Notes: a model not told the origin generated them from the sequence alone. Counted from the stretch's first letter, positions 1-5,206 are shown. The stretch: 10,386 nucleotides of DNA from Caldifarciminota bacterium (GCA_026986235.1 JALSOY010000166.1:1-10386); one strand, 5' to 3'. A program made the numbers and translations.

Positions 1-573
1 ATCTGGATCAAAAAGGCGAGGGCATCCTGGTGGGATGATGGTGTTGTGGAGGCAGTTGTGGGTTCAGGTCTCATTTTAATCGGCACGGTTGGTATCCTAT
101 CCAGCCGCCTGGGTGGTGGTATCGGTGCGTTTTTAAATTTACTCCGGGTCGTATTACTCTTAGTTCTCGTACTCACTGGAAACAGGATCGTAAGGGCCAT
201 CAAAGCAAGATTCGTGTGGCCTGAATACGGTTATGCATCTCCTGCAAGAAGAAGGAGCGGAGGGATCTTTGTTCTTGTTGCCATCCTCTTCTTTATCCTG
301 TCAATTATGTTTTACAGAAGCCCCTCTGGAGATTTTTTGATATCAGTTGTTCCCTTCAGCATATTTGTCGAAATTTCCCGATTCTCCGGACTCAGAAGAT
401 TCTATTTTGCAGGCATCTTTTCAATTTTGACAGGAATTTTTCTTGCCGCCTGTAAGGTGAATTTCAGTGATGCGGTTGAACTGATTCTCATCACATCGGG
501 GATTTTCCTGCTGGTCACAGGAGTAATCTCCTGGAAAAGTTTCAGAAGGAAAATGGAGAGCAGGCATGGATAA
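1..573 (+). CDS. Multi-pass membrane protein of unknown function, 5' end missing
   Basis: I do not recognise this family. The frame is open to the left edge (it begins IWIKKARASWWDDG), so the gene probably starts outside the window. A GTG at 46 would be an internal start with no clear SD before it. About 190 residues are visible, with five or six hydrophobic stretches (near codons 22-33, 41-60, 89-105, 110-128, 134-152 and 160-177) joined by short Arg/Lys-rich loops such as SPARRRSGG. It ends in a basic cytoplasmic-looking tail (RRKMESRHG). The last eight bases overlap the next gene, a small winged-helix regulator, so the two are probably translated together. A membrane protein paired with a MarR-like regulator often forms a self-regulated module, but the function here is unknown. 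Confidence 0.75.
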   Translation: MWIKKARASWWDDGVVEAVVGSGLILIGTVGILSSRLGGGIGAFLNLLRVVLLLVLVLTGNRIVRAIKARFVWPEYGYASPARRRSGGIFVLVAILFFILSIMFYRSPSGDFLISVVPFSIFVEISRFSGLRRFYFAGIFSILTGIFLAACKVNFSDAVELILITSGIFLLVTGVISWKSFRRKMESRHG

Positions 574-871
574 GATTTTCTCTGAGATTCAAAAGATCAA
601 CAGACTGATTCACGAACCATCCAGGCTCGCCATTATGGCTATACTTCATGAGCTGAAAGAGGCTGATTTCCTTTACCTTTTGAATACCACAGGGCTAACG
701 AGAGGAAATCTTTCGGCTCACATTACAAAACTCGAGGAGGCCGGCTACATACAGGTGGAGAAGAAGTTCGTGGGGAAAAAACCGAAGACCATATACAGAC
801 TCACAGAAGAAGGCCGGAAGGCGTTCAGGGCGTATATAAACAGTATGAAAGATATAATCGGAGGCCTTTGA
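566..871 (+). CDS. Small winged-helix (MarR/ArsR-like) transcriptional regulator
   Basis: This 101-residue protein is a single winged-helix DNA-binding domain of the short MarR-like type. It starts with a helix carrying HEPSRLAIMAIL (about 16-27), the usual first helix of this fold. A helix-turn-helix follows, with recognition helix TRGNLSAHITKLEEAGYI (about 45-62). The wing is VEKKFVGKKPKTIYRLTEEGRKAF (about 64-87), and a short C-terminal helix probably serves dimerisation. There are no cysteine or metal motifs, so no ligand can be guessed. The ATG overlaps the stop of the upstream membrane-protein gene, with a weak GGAG about nine bases before it, so coupled translation is likely. It probably controls its own operon. 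Fold assignment is firm; the target is unknown. Confidence 0.88.
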   Translation: MDKIFSEIQKINRLIHEPSRLAIMAILHELKEADFLYLLNTTGLTRGNLSAHITKLEEAGYIQVEKKFVGKKPKTIYRLTEEGRKAFRAYINSMKDIIGGL

Positions 872-895
872 TATTGGTGAATCTGCCTCCCAAAA

Positions 896-924
896 TTGAC
901 AATAAAGAAGGTTTACATTAACTT
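896..924 (+). promoter_or_regulatory. Sigma70-type promoter for V-ATPase D / rpmA
   Basis: A perfect -35 box TTGACA (896-901) is followed after 17 bases by TAACTT (919-924), a 4/6 match to the -10 consensus. Transcription would begin near 931, only about four bases before the ATG at 935, which has no SD. The promoter also rules out the longer reading from TTG 896, because that TTG is part of the -35 box. Confidence 0.65.
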
Positions 925-934
925 AAATAGCACC

Positions 935-1561
935 ATGAGTGAAGTCAGCCCTACTCGGATGAATCTCCTGATAAGGAAGAGGCAGATCAAGATAGCCCAG
1001 CAGGGTGCATCCTTATTGAAGAACAAAAGGGATGCGTTGTTGCGTGAGTTTATGGACCTCATAAAGCCGATATTAAAGGACAGGAAAGAGCTCGATGAAA
1101 ACCTGAGGAAGGCGGTCTCTGTTCTTGCCATTGCCCTTGGTGTTGACGGAGCTGAAAGACTTGAATCAGCTGCCCTTGCAGCCAGAAGAGAGTACCTTCT
1201 CAAGATCGAAGAGAAGAGGGTCTGGGGCGTTAAACTCCCGAGTATTGAAGGAACTGAGATGCGAAGAAGCATCCTGGAAAGAGGGTATTCGCCACTATCC
1301 ATTACCTCAAGGATAGACCTTACTGCAGAGGCGTTCGAGAATATTGTTAACCTTATCGTAAGAATGGCACCCATGGAGATAAAACTGAAGAAGCTGGGGA
1401 ACGAGATCAAAAAAACCACGAGGAGGGTAAACGCCCTCGAGGAGAGGCTTATACCCGATCTGAAGGCACAGGTGAAATTTATAAGACAGGTCCTTGAGGA
1501 CCGTGAAAGGGAAGACAAGTTTAGATTAAAGAGACTTAAATCCAAAAAGGTAAGAAAGTAA
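935..1561 (+). CDS. atpD: V-type ATP synthase/ATPase subunit D (central stalk)
   Basis: Subunit D is the coiled-coil rotor shaft of V/A-type ATPases. It turns inside the A3B3 head and couples ATP chemistry to ion movement through the membrane ring. The N-terminus EVSPTRMNLLIRKRQIKIAQ, the following LLKNKRDALLREF and the C-terminus RRVNALEERLIPDLK...FIRQVLEDREREDKFRLKRLK are the family hallmarks at both ends of the antiparallel coiled coil. The ATG at 935 gives 208 residues, the usual size. A TTG at 896 would add 13 residues but lies in the promoter. There is no SD before 935. rpmA follows 17 bases after the stop. No other V-ATPase subunit gene is visible nearby, which is unusual because D is normally inside the ATPase operon. 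The symbol is not the F-type beta subunit. Confidence 0.95.
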   Translation: MSEVSPTRMNLLIRKRQIKIAQQGASLLKNKRDALLREFMDLIKPILKDRKELDENLRKAVSVLAIALGVDGAERLESAALAARREYLLKIEEKRVWGVKLPSIEGTEMRRSILERGYSPLSITSRIDLTAEAFENIVNLIVRMAPMEIKLKKLGNEIKKTTRRVNALEERLIPDLKAQVKFIRQVLEDREREDKFRLKRLKSKKVRK

Positions 1562-1578
1562 CACGGAGGTGATTACAA

Positions 1579-1830
1579 ATGGCTCATAAGAAGGGACAGA
1601 GCAGTACAAAGAACGGTAGAGATTCTATCTCCAAGAGGCTCGGAGTTAAAAGATACGAGGGGCAGTTTGTAAAGGCAGGAAACATACTGGTCCGTCAGCG
1701 CGGAACAAGATTCCATCCCGGTTACAATGTTGGAAGGGGGAGTGACGACACCCTCTTTGCTCTGGTGGATGGAGTAGTAAAGTTTGAAAAGAGAAAAAAC
1801 AGGGTCTTCGTCTCAGTTTATCCTGAATAG
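1579..1830 (+). CDS. rpmA: 50S ribosomal protein bL27
   Basis: bL27 is a large-subunit protein whose flexible N-terminus reaches the peptidyl-transferase centre and helps position tRNA. The start MAHKKGQSSTKNGRDS and the core GVKRYEGQFVKAGNILVRQRGTRFHPGYNVGRGSDDTLFAL are diagnostic, and 83 residues is full length. Ala-His-Lys-Lys directly follows Met, so there is no cleaved N-terminal extension of the kind found in Firmicutes. A strong SD (GGAGGTGAT, 1565-1573) precedes the ATG. It is the second gene after V-ATPase D and ends in a long palindrome. rpmA normally sits beside rplU; here rplU is about 4.5 kb away. Confidence 0.98.
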   Translation: MAHKKGQSSTKNGRDSISKRLGVKRYEGQFVKAGNILVRQRGTRFHPGYNVGRGSDDTLFALVDGVVKFEKRKNRVFVSVYPE

Positions 1831-1871
1831 GGGTTTTGCCCCGCCCCGCAGGGGCGGGGCAAAACCCCTAT
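1827..1871. terminator. Perfect 21-bp palindromic hairpin between convergent genes (putative bidirectional terminator)
   Basis: Positions 1827-1847 are exactly complementary to 1851-1871, with the three-base loop GCA. The stem contains a GGGG-TTTT-GCCCC block and a GC-only top. The stem base includes the TAG stop of rpmA (1828-1830) and, mirrored, the TAG stop of the minus-strand kinase (1868-1870). No long T-run follows on either side, so this is not a textbook intrinsic terminator. Its position between convergent genes still makes transcript ending or 3'-end protection the likely role. Confidence 0.75.
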
Positions 1872-2563
1872 AAAGTTATTACCTCAAGCTCGTCATAACC
1901 CTCATTGGGTTCTGGAGCCTCTATCTTTTCCGCCATTCTTTTAATAACTGACTCCCAGTCTATGCCCTCACCACGCACTTCAGGATCATTGACCCTGCGT
2001 TCAATACAGACATCCACCGGTATGTCAAAGTAAATTCCTGTTATCCTGAGATTCGACACGGTCTTTAAAACACTTAAAAAGTCCATTCTCTCAGAGTACA
2101 GAGATGGTGTAAGAGTGGATAGGTAAAACTTCCTGAATCCCTCAACGATCTTTGAAGTGAGTTCATCTTTTCCTTCAAAACTTTTGAATATTCGCTCAAA
2201 AATCCTGTCATCCGGTTCGGGAAAGAGGCTCATTCTCTCCTGTATGTATCTTTCAAGTATTACAGAGGCAATGTCCCTTGCTACCATGGGCGGTTTTAGA
2301 AATCTCTTCCTCGTCCCCCTGTCGATGTTTGTCCGATCAACGATCACGCTAAACCCACGGGTGATGGCAGTGATATACATGGAAGTTTCAAATTCGTGGT
2401 AGAGGTGAACATTTTCCCTTATAAAATTGTAAAAGGTGGTCATCTGGAGTATGTCGTCCATGGAAACCCTGATGGTATGTAAGGGATCTTCTGAAACCAG
2501 CTCCCTTGCAAGGGTGGTCTTGCCTGATCCAGGAAGTCCAATCAGGATAAAAATCCTCTGCAT
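1868..2563 (-). CDS. P-loop kinase, AAA_33 / polynucleotide-kinase-like, with an internal insertion
   Basis: The protein (231 residues) has a Walker A loop GLPGSGKTT (9-17), SMDD (34-37) after the second strand, and VIVDRTNIDRGTRKRF (73-88), which matches the V-D-x-TN-x-R signature of T4 PNK-type kinases. Further on are FDIPVDVCIERR (179-190) and a terminal APEPNEGYDELEVI. These support ATP-dependent phosphoryl transfer, but the substrate (RNA end, nucleoside or small molecule) cannot be told. In simple family members the TN..R segment is followed about 25 residues later by the FD-P strand. Here the gap is about 100 residues, so roughly 97-170 looks like an inserted, mostly helical charged segment. 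The ATG has no SD and lies seven bases after a -10 box. It is divergent from queF and convergent with rpmA. Confidence 0.85.
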   Translation of the reverse strand: MQRIFILIGLPGSGKTTLARELVSEDPLHTIRVSMDDILQMTTFYNFIRENVHLYHEFETSMYITAITRGFSVIVDRTNIDRGTRKRFLKPPMVARDIASVILERYIQERMSLFPEPDDRIFERIFKSFEGKDELTSKIVEGFRKFYLSTLTPSLYSERMDFLSVLKTVSNLRITGIYFDIPVDVCIERRVNDPEVRGEGIDWESVIKRMAEKIEAPEPNEGYDELEVITL

Positions 2564-2570
2564 AAATGGG

Positions 2571-2599
2571 ATTTTAACCCTTTAAATTCTCACATTCAA
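2571..2599 (-). promoter_or_regulatory. Promoter of the P-loop kinase gene, leaderless type
   Basis: On the minus strand TTGAAT (2599-2594) and TAAAAT (2576-2571) are separated by 17 bases. The kinase ATG begins just seven bases beyond the -10 box, so the transcript should start at or within a base or so of the start codon. No SD is present. Confidence 0.65.
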
Positions 2600-2613
2600 G
2601 GAAGTGCACTTCT

Positions 2614-2642
2614 TTGAGATTTCAGATCTTTTAGCTTATAGT
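2614..2642 (+). promoter_or_regulatory. Promoter of the queF operon
   Basis: TTGAGA (2614-2619) and TATAGT (2637-2642, 5/6 match) are separated by 17 bases. The predicted start is near 2649, giving a leader of about 24 bases that carries a GGAGG SD (2662-2666). The -35 box lies 14 bases from the divergent kinase -35 box. This promoter places the GTG at 2604 upstream of the transcript, so that longer QueF start is ruled out. Confidence 0.65.
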
Positions 2643-2672
2643 AAAGACCAACATTTTCCCTGGAGGTCAACC

Positions 2673-3032
2673 ATGGAGCAGAAACTCATCGCAATTGATA
2701 ACGAGTATCCAGGAAGGAATTACAGGGTGGAAATCTTTACCGAGGAGTTAACGGCACTCTGTCCTTTTTCCGGAAACCCGGATTATTACAAGATCAGGAT
2801 AATCTACATTCCCGATAAAAAGGTGGTGGAACTTAAAAGTCTCAAATACTACTTCGTCGGATTCAGGAGCGTGAGGACGACCCACGAGGCCCTGCTGAAC
2901 CGTATCTTTGAAGATATAAAGGAGGCTATAGCACCGAAATATCTAAAGATAGAGTTATTCGTAAATATTCGTGGAGGCATAGAGGTCACAGTTTCAAGGG
3001 AAGAAGGCGAGGTGACGGAAAAGGAGGGGTGA
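2673..3032 (+). CDS. queF: NADPH-dependent 7-cyano-7-deazaguanine (preQ0) reductase QueF, type I
   Basis: QueF reduces the nitrile of preQ0 to the aminomethyl of preQ1 using NADPH, on the way to queuosine in tRNA. Numbering from ATG 2673 (119 residues), the nucleophilic cysteine is Cys30 in LTALCPFSGNPD, with the partner Asp37. The NADPH-contact QueF motif is ELKSLK (53-58), substrate-pocket His71-Glu72 follow FRSVRTT, and RGGIEV closes the fold. The protein is one T-fold domain of short, type I form. The start is set by SD GGAGG six bases upstream and by the promoter lying downstream of the alternative GTG at 2604. It is the first gene of the operon with the yhhQ-like transporter, a fitting partner. 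Confidence 0.95.
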   Translation: MEQKLIAIDNEYPGRNYRVEIFTEELTALCPFSGNPDYYKIRIIYIPDKKVVELKSLKYYFVGFRSVRTTHEALLNRIFEDIKEAIAPKYLKIELFVNIRGGIEVTVSREEGEVTEKEG

Positions 3033-3035
3033 AAG

Positions 3036-3728
3036 TTGGTCTGGATTTACTGGATCGCCTCTCTCACCATAGTTACATATTTCAGCGCGTACATAGTAAA
3101 GAGGTACAGTGAAGTCGGTTTTGCCACCCTTACTGCCATGTATGTGCTCTACTTAACGGCATCACAGATTTTCGCAACCAGAATCGTCGTTTTTGATCTC
3201 AAACTCTACAGGTTTTTCGCCCCCTCAGCCATCTTCATATACCCGTTCATCTCCCAGGCCATTGACATGATCAACGAGGTTTACGGGAGGAGGAAAACCC
3301 ATCTCGCCATTTTCATCGCCTTCGTATCCCAGATTTTACTCATCACTTTCATACTGATGATGAACTCCCTATCACCCGCTCCCTTTTTCAGATACGAAGA
3401 GCCCTGGAAAGCCCTATTTACTCTGAGCATAAGGATAACTGTCGCAAGCTGGATCTCCTTTCTCATCTGCCAGAACCTTGACGCCCTCGTCTTTGACTTT
3501 TTGAAGAATAGATTCCACCGTCAGGTGTGGCTCAGAAGTGTGGCAAGTGATGTAATTGATCTCACACTTGACAGCGTAATATTTGTCACCCTCGCATTCC
3601 TCGGCACAATGCCCATACTTCCTCTGATTATCGGTCAAATCGTGAGTAAAAATGTGATCGGATTCCTGGACACACCGTGGTTTTTGTGGTATAAAAAACT
3701 TATAACGGGCAAAACTACGGGGGGATGA
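3036..3728 (+). CDS. yhhQ: Queuosine precursor (preQ0) transporter, YhhQ/COG1738 family
   Basis: This 230-residue inner-membrane protein has about six hydrophobic segments. It carries family signatures: SQ-x2-D-x2-NEVYGRRK (73-87), an ICQNLDALVFDFLK segment, and WLRSVASDVIDLTLDSVIFVTLAF near the C-terminus. E. coli YhhQ of this family takes up 7-deazaguanine precursors. Here the gene directly follows queF, whose substrate is preQ0, which supports the same role. Translation probably starts at TTG 3036, eight bases after an AGGAGG site (3022-3027) and three bases after the queF stop. The stop TGA overlaps the next gene's ATG. No preQ0 biosynthesis genes are in view, so the cell may salvage preQ0. 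Confidence 0.9.
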   Translation: MVWIYWIASLTIVTYFSAYIVKRYSEVGFATLTAMYVLYLTASQIFATRIVVFDLKLYRFFAPSAIFIYPFISQAIDMINEVYGRRKTHLAIFIAFVSQILLITFILMMNSLSPAPFFRYEEPWKALFTLSIRITVASWISFLICQNLDALVFDFLKNRFHRQVWLRSVASDVIDLTLDSVIFVTLAFLGTMPILPLIIGQIVSKNVIGFLDTPWFLWYKKLITGKTTGG

Positions 3729-4006
3729 AAATGATAGTAAAACCCATGGAAAAGTTTATCTGGAAGGCACCCATTATGGGTGGAAGCCAGAGAACCATAT
3801 TTCATCTGAGGGTAATATCCCTGTCCAGAGATGAGATCAAAAGTTACATCGACAAAATGGGCGTGAATCCATCACACCTTGTGAGTTTCAGGGACTGTGA
3901 CGGACACAGGACATACATAGGATGGATTCAGGAAGAGGGTGAGGATTACATTTTATTTAAAACCGTAAACGGACAGATCCACAGGTTTGAAAAAATGTTC
4001 AAATAG
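3725..4006 (+). CDS. Small protein of unknown function in the queF-yhhQ operon
   Basis: I do not recognise this 93-residue protein. Its ATG overlaps the yhhQ stop by four bases (ATGA, 3725-3728), a sign of translational coupling. A second ATG at 3731 would remove two residues. It is soluble, rich in Lys, Arg and His, and has no membrane segment. It looks like a small alpha+beta domain: RTIFHLRVISLSRDEIKSYI, then NPSHLVSFRDCDGHRTYIGWI, then EDYILFKTVNGQIHRFEKMF. It has one cysteine, in FRDCDGH. The regular ORF, tight spacing on both sides and SD for the following gene inside its end argue that it is real. Its position suggests a link to 7-deazaguanine uptake or to the peroxiredoxin behind it, but nothing in the sequence shows that. 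Confidence 0.75.
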   Translation: MKMIVKPMEKFIWKAPIMGGSQRTIFHLRVISLSRDEIKSYIDKMGVNPSHLVSFRDCDGHRTYIGWIQEEGEDYILFKTVNGQIHRFEKMFK

Positions 4007-4015
4007 GAGGTAAAT

Positions 4016-4468
4016 ATGGTAAAAATCGGAGAAAAGATTGAGGACTTCATCCTCAAGGATCAGAATGGTAACGATGTAAGGCTTTCCGACTACAGGGGGA
4101 AAAGGGTGATCCTTTCGTTTCACCCCCTTGCCTGGACACCCGTTTGCAGAGATCAGATGAAGGATCTTGAGAAACATTATGAGACATTTGAGAAACTCAA
4201 CGCCGTGGCACTTGGGATAAGCGTGGACAGTACTTTTTGTAAACACGCATGGGCTGACGCCATTGGAATAAAGAGAACACCTTTACTTTCAGACTTCTGG
4301 CCACACGGCGAACTTGCCAGGAAACTCGGAGTTTTCAACGAGGAAAAAGGATTTTCCAACCGTGCCAACATCATTCTTGACGAAGAGGGGAAAGTGATCT
4401 TTACGAAACTTTACGACATCCCTCAGCTACCGGACATAAACGAGATAATCGAGTTTTTGAAACGCTGA
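4016..4468 (+). CDS. Peroxiredoxin, AhpC/TSA family (AhpE/Bcp-like)
   Basis: This 150-residue thiol peroxidase reduces hydrogen peroxide and organic peroxides. The peroxidatic Cys44 lies in HPLAWTPVC (36-44), the P-x3-T-x2-C motif. The thioredoxin-fold start GEKIEDFILKDQNGNDVRLSDYRGK is typical. A second cysteine, Cys75 in VDSTFCKHAW, sits where several one-domain peroxiredoxins place a cysteine and could be the resolving one. There is no C-terminal resolving-Cys extension as in 2-Cys AhpC. A strong SD (AGGAGGT, 4005-4011) overlaps the preceding stop. It is last in the queF operon and convergent with an Rrf2 regulator, meeting it stop to stop at TGATCA. The family is certain; subclass and electron donor are not. 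Confidence 0.93.
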   Translation: MVKIGEKIEDFILKDQNGNDVRLSDYRGKRVILSFHPLAWTPVCRDQMKDLEKHYETFEKLNAVALGISVDSTFCKHAWADAIGIKRTPLLSDFWPHGELARKLGVFNEEKGFSNRANIILDEEGKVIFTKLYDIPQLPDINEIIEFLKR

Positions 4469-4510
4469 TCAGGGTATTTCTGACTCCAGAGGCTCGATAA
4501 TACCCTGATC
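4467..4510. terminator. 12-bp inverted repeat between convergent genes, inside the Rrf2 3' end
   Basis: GATCAGGGTATT (4467-4478) is exactly repeated in reverse complement at 4499-4510, with a 20-base loop that has its own TCTG/CAGA mini-stem. It begins in the peroxiredoxin stop and lies otherwise in the last codons of the Rrf2 gene. No T-run follows, so factor-independent termination is uncertain. The position suits ending of the queF-operon transcript. Confidence 0.45.
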
Positions 4511-4921
4511 CCTGGCCTCTTCAAGAACCTGCTTTAGGGAGAGGTTTTTGAGGGTGTTTTCTATCTGCTCCTGAAGGTGGGACCATACGAGACGGGCAAT
4601 GCAGTTGTTTTTTCTGTCACATTCGTAATCCTCTTCTGGATCCAGACACTTTGCAAGACCTATGGGACCCTCAAGGCCGGTAGCGATCTCGTAGATTGAT
4701 ATTTCCTCTGGAGATCTTGAAAGCCTATAACCTCCACCGGGTCCCCTGACACTTACGAGAATCCCTGCCTTTCTGAGCTTAACCAGAATCTGCTCAAGAT
4801 ACTGCTCGGGAATCCCCTGTGATATGGATATCTCACGGGCAGAGAGGGGGGCACCCTCGTTCTGCGCAATTGTTATTGCTGCCCTTAAACCGTATAAAAT
4901 TTTCGTCGAAAGTTTCAACAT
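4469..4921 (-). CDS. Rrf2-family transcriptional regulator, IscR-like with three cysteines
   Basis: Rrf2 proteins are dimeric winged-helix regulators that often sense iron-sulfur or redox state. From ATG 4921 (150 residues) the N-terminus MLKLSTKILYGLRAAITIA is classic. The recognition helix is IPEQYLEQILVKLRKAGILVSVRGPGGGYRLSR (37-69), and the effector part begins PEEISIYEIATGLEGP. Cys92, Cys101 and Cys107 (spacing 8 and 5) resemble the IscR C-x5-C-x5-C cluster ligands, so a [2Fe-2S] cluster is plausible. A TTG at 4942 would add seven residues, but it lies two bases from the -10 box, so ATG 4921 is preferred. There is no SD. A TGAC-N7-GTCA repeat over the predicted transcript start suggests autoregulation. 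The symbol is left empty because IscR, CymR and other members cannot be told apart here. Confidence 0.93.
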   Translation of the reverse strand: MLKLSTKILYGLRAAITIAQNEGAPLSAREISISQGIPEQYLEQILVKLRKAGILVSVRGPGGGYRLSRSPEEISIYEIATGLEGPIGLAKCLDPEEDYECDRKNNCIARLVWSHLQEQIENTLKNLSLKQVLEEARDQGIIEPLESEIP

Positions 4922-4926
4922 AATTC

Positions 4927-4941
4927 TGACTAATATGGTCA
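4927..4941 (-). promoter_or_regulatory. Candidate Rrf2 operator
   Basis: The minus strand reads TGACCATATTAGTCA, with inverted arms TGAC and GTCA and a 7-base A/T-rich middle. This resembles the TTGAC...GTCA(A) sites of several IscR/Rrf2 regulators. It starts four bases after the -10 box and covers the predicted transcription start and leader, so a bound dimer would block the Rrf2 promoter. Confidence 0.45.
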
Positions 4942-4944
4942 ATT

Positions 4945-4973
4945 ATTTTAAACGCCGAAATCAATCCGGTCAA
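4945..4973 (-). promoter_or_regulatory. Promoter of the Rrf2 regulator gene
   Basis: On the minus strand TTGACC (4973-4968) and TAAAAT (4950-4945) are spaced by 17 bases. The predicted start is near 4938, about 16 bases before ATG 4921. The outermost -35 base is also the first base of the left target-site duplicate of the neighbouring inserted element. Confidence 0.65.
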
Positions 4974-4983
4974 TCACTGTGTT
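4973..4983. repeat. Left 11-bp direct repeat (target-site duplication)
   Basis: ATCACTGTGTT occurs here and identically at 5196-5206. Each copy directly abuts one terminal inverted repeat of the 212-bp element between them, as expected for staggered-cut insertion. Confidence 0.85.
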
Positions 4984-5195
4984 GAGGGGGTTCGAAAAGT
5001 ATCTCTCTTTTTCAACTTAATTTGCAGATAGAGATGATTTTTCGGTTATCATCCCCCTTGAGTCACCTTGCTGGGGGAGAGGAATTCTCAAAAATCCCCC
5101 TTGGAGAAGGGGGATTTAGGGGGATTGAATTTCAATCGGAAAACATCCCCCTTTAGTTCCCCCTTCTGAAGAAGGGGGATTTTTCGAACAGCCTC
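4984..5195. mobile_element. MITE-like non-autonomous insertion, 212 bp, hairpin-rich
   Basis: The ends are 15-bp inverted repeats, 13/15 matching: GAGGGGGTTCGAAAA at the left, and GAGGCTGTTCGAAAA when the right end is read on the other strand. Both ends are flanked at once by the direct repeat ATCACTGTGTT. There is no ORF inside. The interior is a series of hairpins: AAATCCCCCTT/AAGGGGGATTT (5092-5117, GGAG loop), GATTGAA/TTCAATC (5123-5137) and CCCCCTTC/GAAGGGGG (5159-5178) followed by ATTTTT, which resembles a plus-strand terminator. ATCTCT/AGAGAT (5001-5034) may form another. CCCCCTT-type palindromes are common dispersed repeats in bacterial genomes. A transposase acting in trans must have moved it; duplications of 10-13 bp are usual for IS4-type elements, but the family is not proven. 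Confidence 0.8.
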
Positions 5196-5206
5196 ATCAC
5201 TGTGTT
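5196..5206. repeat. Right 11-bp direct repeat (target-site duplication)
   Basis: This is the second identical copy of ATCACTGTGTT. Its last T is the first base of the tpiA -35 box, so the insertion left that promoter intact. Confidence 0.85.

Noticed and set aside
860..890. GGAGGC...GCCTCC inverted repeat after the winged-helix gene as a terminator
   Set aside because: The stem is only 6 bp with a 19-base loop and no T-run, so it is too weak to annotate.
913..1545. 210-residue open frame on the minus strand
   Set aside because: It lies wholly antisense to V-ATPase subunit D, which has clear family motifs. The Ser/Leu/Arg-rich reading is a typical shadow of a Lys/Glu-rich coiled coil.
2643..2672. 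preQ1 riboswitch in the queF leader
   Set aside because: The predicted leader is about 24 bases and does not show the preQ1-I hairpin plus A-rich tail. Only a weak GACC/GGTC pairing that could touch the SD is seen.
3281..3638. Minus-strand frames of 61 and 74 residues
   Set aside because: They are antisense to the yhhQ-type transporter, which shows its family signatures without interruption.
5051..5180. Repeated CCCCCTT/AAGGGGG units as a CRISPR array
   Set aside because: The units are inverted and unevenly spaced, form hairpins, and lie inside one element with terminal inverted repeats. There are no regular spacers.
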